Source: Ampullaceana balthica
Lineage: Eukaryota > Mollusca > Gastropoda > Lymnaeidae
Reading direction: 5' to 3'
DNA: 64,000 nt
Assembly (NCBI GenBank): GCA_944989445.1
Contig: CALYLW010001006.1
Span: forward strand, 107,124 to 171,123
In this document: one piece after another, positions 59,121 to 64,000 of the stretch
Layout: the number at the start of each line of letters is the position of its first letter
How positions within the stretch are numbered: the first letter of the stretch is position 1
Notes under the pieces: generated by a model
Database searches by the model: none
The model's input: the letters and a program-made list of their open reading frames with translations, nothing else
Told to the model about the DNA's origin: nothing
Position numbers and translations under genes: made by a program

Positions 59121-60129
59121 AAATCCCTTATATTAACTTCGCGGCCGTCTCTCTCTGTCTTGGGCTCGGCGGGCGGGCGGAAAAACAGAAGTCAAAAATG
59201 AACCACTTCCCATGATCCGATCGAACTGAAATTTGGCACACGGACCCGTCTGACCTAACAATGCATCGTATCAAAATTTCAGATCGATCGAACGTACCTT
59301 AATTAAATTAATGCATTTTTAGTTTATCCTTATATGAGGTATGTAATTTCAATTCACGGTTTATTATTGTTTTTTTGCCACGTGAAAGTTTGAGTAGACG
59401 CATTGAGGCGACCCAACGAAGCGACGGGCGCTTTTGTTTACATTTTACGTGTCACTCTGAGCTCGGTCAAGCGAATCGGTGACCAGACTTTTCCCCTCTC
59501 CCCCCCCACCCACCACTCACTAGGGTTATGATGCAAAGTTGAGTTAAGACAGATTCAGTCTGTAAATGTTTGAAAATAATCAATACTGTTAGTTATGTCT
59601 CATATATAAGGGATTTATAGTCAAAAACTTTGTTTTTACGGGTTTGTTTTATTAAATCCCTTATATTAACTTCGCGGCCGTCTCTGTCTGTCTCTCTCTC
59701 ATGGGCTCGGCGGGCGGAAAAACAAAAGTCGAAAATGACCCACTTCCCGTGATCCGATCGAACTGAAATTTGGCACACGGACCCGTCTAACCTAACAATG
59801 CATCGTATCAAAATTTCAGATCGATCGAACGTACCGTAATTAAATTAATGCATTTTTAGTTTATCCTTATATGAGGTATGTAATTTAAATTCACTGTTTG
59901 TTATTGTTTTTTTCTCCCACTTCCACGTGAGTTTGAGTTGACGCCGACCGTCGTGTTGACGCCGACCGTCGTGCCGACACCCCCTCACATCCCACCCCCA
60001 TTTATTAAAGACAAGGGACATCACTCGGTGTCAGTCTGTCAATGTTTGAAAATAATCAATACTGTTAGTTATGTCTCATATATAAGGGATTTATAGTCAA
60101 AAACTTTGTTTTTACGGGTTTGTTTTATT
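59121..60129 (+). mobile_element. Two head-to-tail AAATCCC-family units
   Basis: Units start at 59121 and 59654 (period 533 bp). Each has an intact hairpin core: CGATCGAACTGAAATTT pairs with AAATTTCAGATCGATCG (16 of 17), about 35 nt apart, at roughly 59219-59290 and 59756-59827. They end in AAGGGATTTATAGTCAAAAA and TTTACGGGTTTGTTTTATT. They lie inside the hAT transposase relic. Confidence 0.9.
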
Positions 60130-60271
60130 CCAACTTCGATCAACTGTTTTGCAAAGGCGTTGCAAGTAGTTTGATAACATGAAGATAACTTTTGTACAAA
60201 TAGCATCAGAAAAACAAAAGAATATTTTGTTATTAAAACAGATATTCCCATAGCTTCTGCTCTGACCCTTT

Positions 60272-61311
60272 CTATTCTGTTGATTCCCCTGAATCAAGTG
60301 TGGCTAGAATAGCAGAGAATGATCCAACAACTGCATGAACTGCATACTTACGGCTTGCACATCTTGTATCAGAAATTCGTTTCAGAGTATCTACTTTTGA
60401 TTCATATTGAGATTTCTTGTATTCTTTAAGAGTATGTAGACGTGGTAAACTAGACGTAAGGAATGCATACAACCTTAAATCTGCGCCAAAAAACAACTGT
60501 ATACCACTGTTTACAGACATTGCTTCGATAGTAACCAAATTCAAAACATGGGCACAATAATTGGGTGAAAGTTTCTTTATCTGAGTTTAAAGGCCACTCT
60601 TAATTCCAGAGTATGCCTGTCCTCGACAGAGTGTGAAATCAATGTTTCACTTTTTTATTTCCGTTAAAATCTTCTCAGCAAATGCGGGAGCATTTTTTAT
60701 TTACGAGGGCGCTTATGAGGTTTTACATATGCATTTCACTCATTCTCTCACTTATAGATCTCTCTTTAACTTTTATACCAAAAACCCGCCCCAAGTTTTT
60801 AGTCATATTAAATCAAAGTACATGAACTTGAATTTATAAGTTTTAAATTATTTTCTTCTTTTTAGTACACTTATAAAAACGTGGTTTTTGAAAATCTTTT
60901 TTTACCTTTATTTATTTTTATTGTGGCTTTAACGTGGGCTAGATGCCACGCCCCTCAGCTTGTGAGACTAGCGCATGCACTATTCGTTATCCAGCCGATT
61001 TTTACCAAAGTATAAAAGCCTATAAATCTTTCCACAACATGTCCTGATTTTAAAACTGAATGTAAAGAAACTGACATCTGATCAACTCTAGATATATCAA
61101 TGGTTGATTCAATAATTAAAGAAAATAATTGTGCAGGCTTAACTTCATTATCAATTGTCGCCGATAATTCAGATGCGAGTGATTGATTTAAACCAGATAT
61201 TACCGTTTCATCAATTGATATACGATATTTAGCAAGGAGTTTGGTGTTGATTATAAGTTTCGTGTTTAGAAATAATTTTTTCTGCTCTTTTGACACCTTT
61301 TTGGTGTTCAT
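60272..61311 (-). pseudogene. hAT transposase relic, N-terminal and middle parts
   Basis: 61311-60955 reads ISGLNQSLASELSATID, FSLIIESTIDISRVDQMSV and VVERFIGFYTLVK, matching the ADETTDISRKEQL...ERFLGF block of ZMYM1/P52rIPK-like hAT proteins. 60544-60272 continues with FFGADLRLYAFLTSSLPR and VDTLKRISDTRCASR. Interrupted by a dispersed repeat and a SINE piece (60690-60995). Confidence 0.82.
60912..60995 (-). mobile_element. tRNA-like SINE head
   Basis: Minus strand CGGCTGGATAACGAATAGTG and GGGGCGTGGCATCTAGCCC, a diverged copy of 27795-27882. Confidence 0.55.
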
Positions 61312-61403
61312 CGAGGGCGTCTTTAGGGGGGCGCCATTTTAGACCCAACAGGGGCGCGGGGGGGCAAGCCGCCCCCCCTGCCCTATAGCTGAATCCGCCA
61401 CTG

Positions 61404-61695
61404 AGTGCTAGAGTGGTGGAATGGTAGAGTGGTAGGGTGTTAGAGTGGTAGAGTGGTGGAGTGGTAGAGTGGTAGGGTGTTAGAGTGGTAGAGTGGTGGA
61501 GTGGTGGAGTGGTAGAGTGGTGGAGTGGAGGAGTGGTAGAGTGGTGGAATGGTAGTTTGGAGGAATGGTGGAGTGCTAGAGTGGTGGAATGGTAGAGTGG
61601 TAGGGTGTTAGAGTGGTAGAGTGGTGGAGTGGTTGAGTGTTAGAGTGGTGGAATGGTAGAATGGTAGAGTAGTGGAGTGGTGGAGTGGTTGAGTC
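61404..61695. repeat. 8-bp satellite, right part
   Basis: Continuation of the GAGTGGTG-type array beyond the hAT, with a TAGGGTGTTAGAGTGG subtype not prominent on the left. Confidence 0.95.
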
Positions 61696-61868
61696 CAGAA
61701 AAAAGTTGAATTCGTTTATTAAGAAATCTTCATTTGTGGTGTACTCATTCACGTCCACCAGTTCGAAGGTTTCTGTATTTTAAAATATTTCTACCCTCTT
61801 TTTAGATTATACGGGGAAACAATGTTTTCTTTCAAAGGCATTTTTTGAATTGCATTTAAATTTTAATA

Positions 61869-62519
61869 CAGTCTCTCTAATTCTAACTCAACGCGACCCG
61901 GAAAAAATTTCGACTTACGGAGTTTTCGAGTTAAGAAAAATGGCGTAGTAGGCGCAGATTAATCGAGAATAATGTTGATATTTCGGGAAAAGCCATACCG
62001 GCTAGAAAGCTTGATAGGAAAGAGAAGCGTCTGATGTTTCATGTGAAAGTAAGCCAACTTGCTTTGACATACTGACAAAAGACCGTGAAAGGAGACACCT
62101 TTCCTCCGCTCCCAACTTTAGTCCCTCCACAGTGAGATGGGGGAGGTAAGATTTTTCTTTTTTAAAGAGTCCCAGCGTGCAGCAAAGGGACGCGAATTAG
62201 TTACCCTTCTTCCAGCCCCTCCTGTTTCTTGTCTTGGTCATTTTTGATACTTGCAAGAGTCACTTAATCCCTTGTGGAATGAACTAAGATAAGAATTTGC
62301 GTCCCTTTACGTGGCTCTACGGAATACGTGTTCTGAAATGTCACCCGAAGAATAATAACCCAAAACGCCTTGGAAAATTCTACTAAGGGATGTTGAAAGC
62401 CAAAAATCTTCGAGTTAAGGAGATCTAAAATATATTAGTGTTATGTCATTTGACTTGGACCAAATTCGGTATAGTGAGGTTTTCGATTTAGTGAAGTTCG
62501 ACTTAGCCAGGTCTGACTG
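61869..62519. mobile_element. Tigger/pogo-like element, 651 bp
   Basis: Flanked by TA on both sides (61867-61868, 62520-62521). Ends CAGTCTCTCTAATTC and, reverse-complemented, CAGTCAGACCTGGCTAAG, which matches the CAGTC termini of pogo/Tigger DNA transposons. The interior contains a diverged copy of the hAT segment found at 15160-15240 and 16570-16610 (CTTGCTTTGACATAC, TTCTTGTCTTGGTCATTTTT), so it is a chimera or a host for an older insertion. Confidence 0.65.
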
Positions 62520-62521
62520 TA

Positions 62522-62714
62522 CCATATATTTATTTATATTTTTTGTAGTTCAAAATTAGTGTGTGTGTATGTGTGTTTAAGTGTATGTATGTGTGTGTGT
62601 TGTGTAAGTGTGCTTGTTCGTGTGCGCGTAAATATTTTTTTAAAAGAAGAGATTTCCAATGTTAAGTCTCATCTTTTGAAATACCGAATGCAATGTTAGT
62701 CATGACAAACTGTA
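62522..62714. other. Spacer with GT-rich run
   Basis: Imperfect (GT)n around 62560-62625 and no other feature. Confidence 0.6.
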
Positions 62715-64000
62715 ACACATTAACTGGACCATGGTTGGGGACTACATTAACTGGACCATGGTTGGGGACTACATTAACTGGACCATGGTTGGGGACTACA
62801 TTAACTGGACCATGGTTGGGGACTACATTAACTGGACCATGGTTGGGGACTACATTAACTGGACCATGGTTGGGGACTACATTAACTGGACCATGGTTGG
62901 GGACTACATTAACTGGACCATGGTTGGGGACTACATTAACTGGACCATGGTTGGGGACTACATTAACTGGACCATGGTTGGGGACTACATTAACTGGACC
63001 ATGGTTGGGGACTACATTAACTGGACCATGGTTGGGACTACATTAACTGGACCATGGTTGGGGACTACATTAACTGGACTATGGTTGGGGAATACATTAA
63101 CTGGACCATGGTTGGGGACTACATTAACTGGACCATGGTTGGGGACTACATTAACTGGACCATGGTTGGGGACTACATTAACTGGACCATGGTTGGGGAC
63201 TATATTAACTGGACCATGGTTGGGGACTACATTAACTGGACCATGGTTGGGGACTACATTAACTGGACCATGGTTGGGGACTACATTAACTGGACCATGG
63301 TTGGGGACTACATTAACTGGACCATGGTTGGGGACTACATTAACTGGACCATGGTTGGGGACTACATTAACTGGACCATGGTTGGGGACTAAATTAACTT
63401 GACCATGGTTGGGGACTACATTAACTGGACCATGGTTGGGGACTACATTAACTGGACCATGGTTGGGGACTACATTAACTGGACCATGGTTGGGGACTAC
63501 ATTAACTGGACCATGGTTGGGGACTACATTAACTGGACCATGGTTGGGGACTACATTAACTGGTCCATGGTTGGGGACTACATTAACTGGACCATGGTTG
63601 GGGACTACATTAACTGGACCATGGTTGGGGACTACATTAACTGGACCATGGTTGGGGACTACATTAACTGGACCATGGTTGGGGACTACATTAACTGGAC
63701 CATGGTTGGGGACTACATTAACTGGACCATGGTTGGGGACTACATTAACTGGACCATGGTTGGGGACTACATTAACTGGACCATGGTTGGGGACTACATT
63801 AACTGGACCATGGTTGGGGACTACATTAACTGGACCATGGTTGGGGACTACATTAACTGGACCATGGTTGGGGACTACATTAAGTGGACCATGGTTGGGG
63901 ACTACATTAACTGGACCATAGTTGGGGACTACATTAACTGGACCATGGTCGGGGACTACATTAACTGGACCATGGTCGGGGACTACATTAACTGGACCAT
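62715..64000. repeat. 27-bp satellite, about 48 copies, runs off the right edge
   Basis: Units ACTGGACCATGGTTGGGGAC then TACATTA. Almost invariant; rare variants include one lost G near 63031, GGACTATGG near 63078, AAATTAACTTG near 63391, TGGTCCATGG near 63562 and GGTCGGGG in the last units. Nine-codon open frames (TTLTGPWLG, MVGDYINWT) are artefacts. Confidence 0.98.

Larger units (their letters stand above)
56926..61403 (-). mobile_element. hAT transposon, 4.5 kb, inserted in the 8-bp satellite
   Basis: Terminal repeats CAGTGGCGGATTTAGGTTTG on the left and CAGTGGCGGATTCAGCTATA (reverse complement) on the right, with GGGGCGCC-type subterminal blocks. Perfect 8-bp duplication AGTGCTAG (56918-56925, 61404-61411), made from satellite sequence. 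It contains a dispersed minus-strand transposase relic, two tandem AAATCCC units (59121-60129), a SINE tail (58333-58380) and a tRNA-like SINE piece (60912-60995). The 57000-58320 part is AT-rich without recognised features. Confidence 0.95.

Noticed and set aside
62693..63921. Secreted or membrane repeat protein (TTLTGPWLG / MVGDYINWT)
   Set aside because: Two frames of a homogeneous 27-bp satellite; neither has a signal sequence or unique flanking coding DNA.

Overview
This looks like nuclear DNA of an invertebrate animal, most likely a mollusc (inference). It holds interrupted coding DNA with GT-AG introns, a receptor tyrosine kinase of the Trk/ROR/MuSK type, tRNA-derived SINEs, hAT, Helitron-like, Ty3/gypsy and non-LTR elements, and very many minisatellites. 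There is no bacterial-style gene organisation. Almost all long open frames are artefacts of tandem repeats whose units lack stop codons.

One host gene is supported. A receptor tyrosine kinase runs right to left on the minus strand as seven exons (21048-20921, 18646-18462, 17363-17191, 13684-13608, 11948-11861, 4858-4737, 2238-2065). Splice phases agree at every junction. The exons encode an extracellular stalk, a transmembrane helix, an NPxY juxtamembrane segment, the glycine loop, the catalytic lysine, the hinge, the catalytic loop, DFG and a YxxxYY activation loop. The rest of the C-lobe must lie left of base 1. The ectodomain exons were not found in the 43 kb to the right.

Layout: 1-21 kb is the kinase gene, with minisatellites in every intron, two hAT transposons with 8-bp target duplications (one carrying a nested hAT), SINEs and a Helitron helicase scrap. 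21.7-26.3 kb is a Helitron-like element split by an LTR retrotransposon (336-bp LTRs, 5-bp target duplication). The retrotransposon has lost most of pol and carries a KH-domain reading frame. 26-52 kb holds MITEs, SINEs, a dead non-LTR reverse transcriptase, tandem copies of an AAATCCC-ended repeat with a conserved internal hairpin, and many satellites. 52.7-61.7 kb is an 8-bp satellite split by a 4.5-kb hAT. 62.7-64 kb is a 27-bp satellite that runs off the end. Tandem repeats make up roughly a quarter of the window.

The most notable signals are in the kinase gene. At two of its 5' splice sites the exon/intron junction itself has been tandemly duplicated. In the activation-loop exon the duplicate donor is 39 nt downstream in frame and would add 13 residues with a second tyrosine pair. 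In the transmembrane exon the junction has grown into a twelve-copy 56-bp array of donor-like sites.
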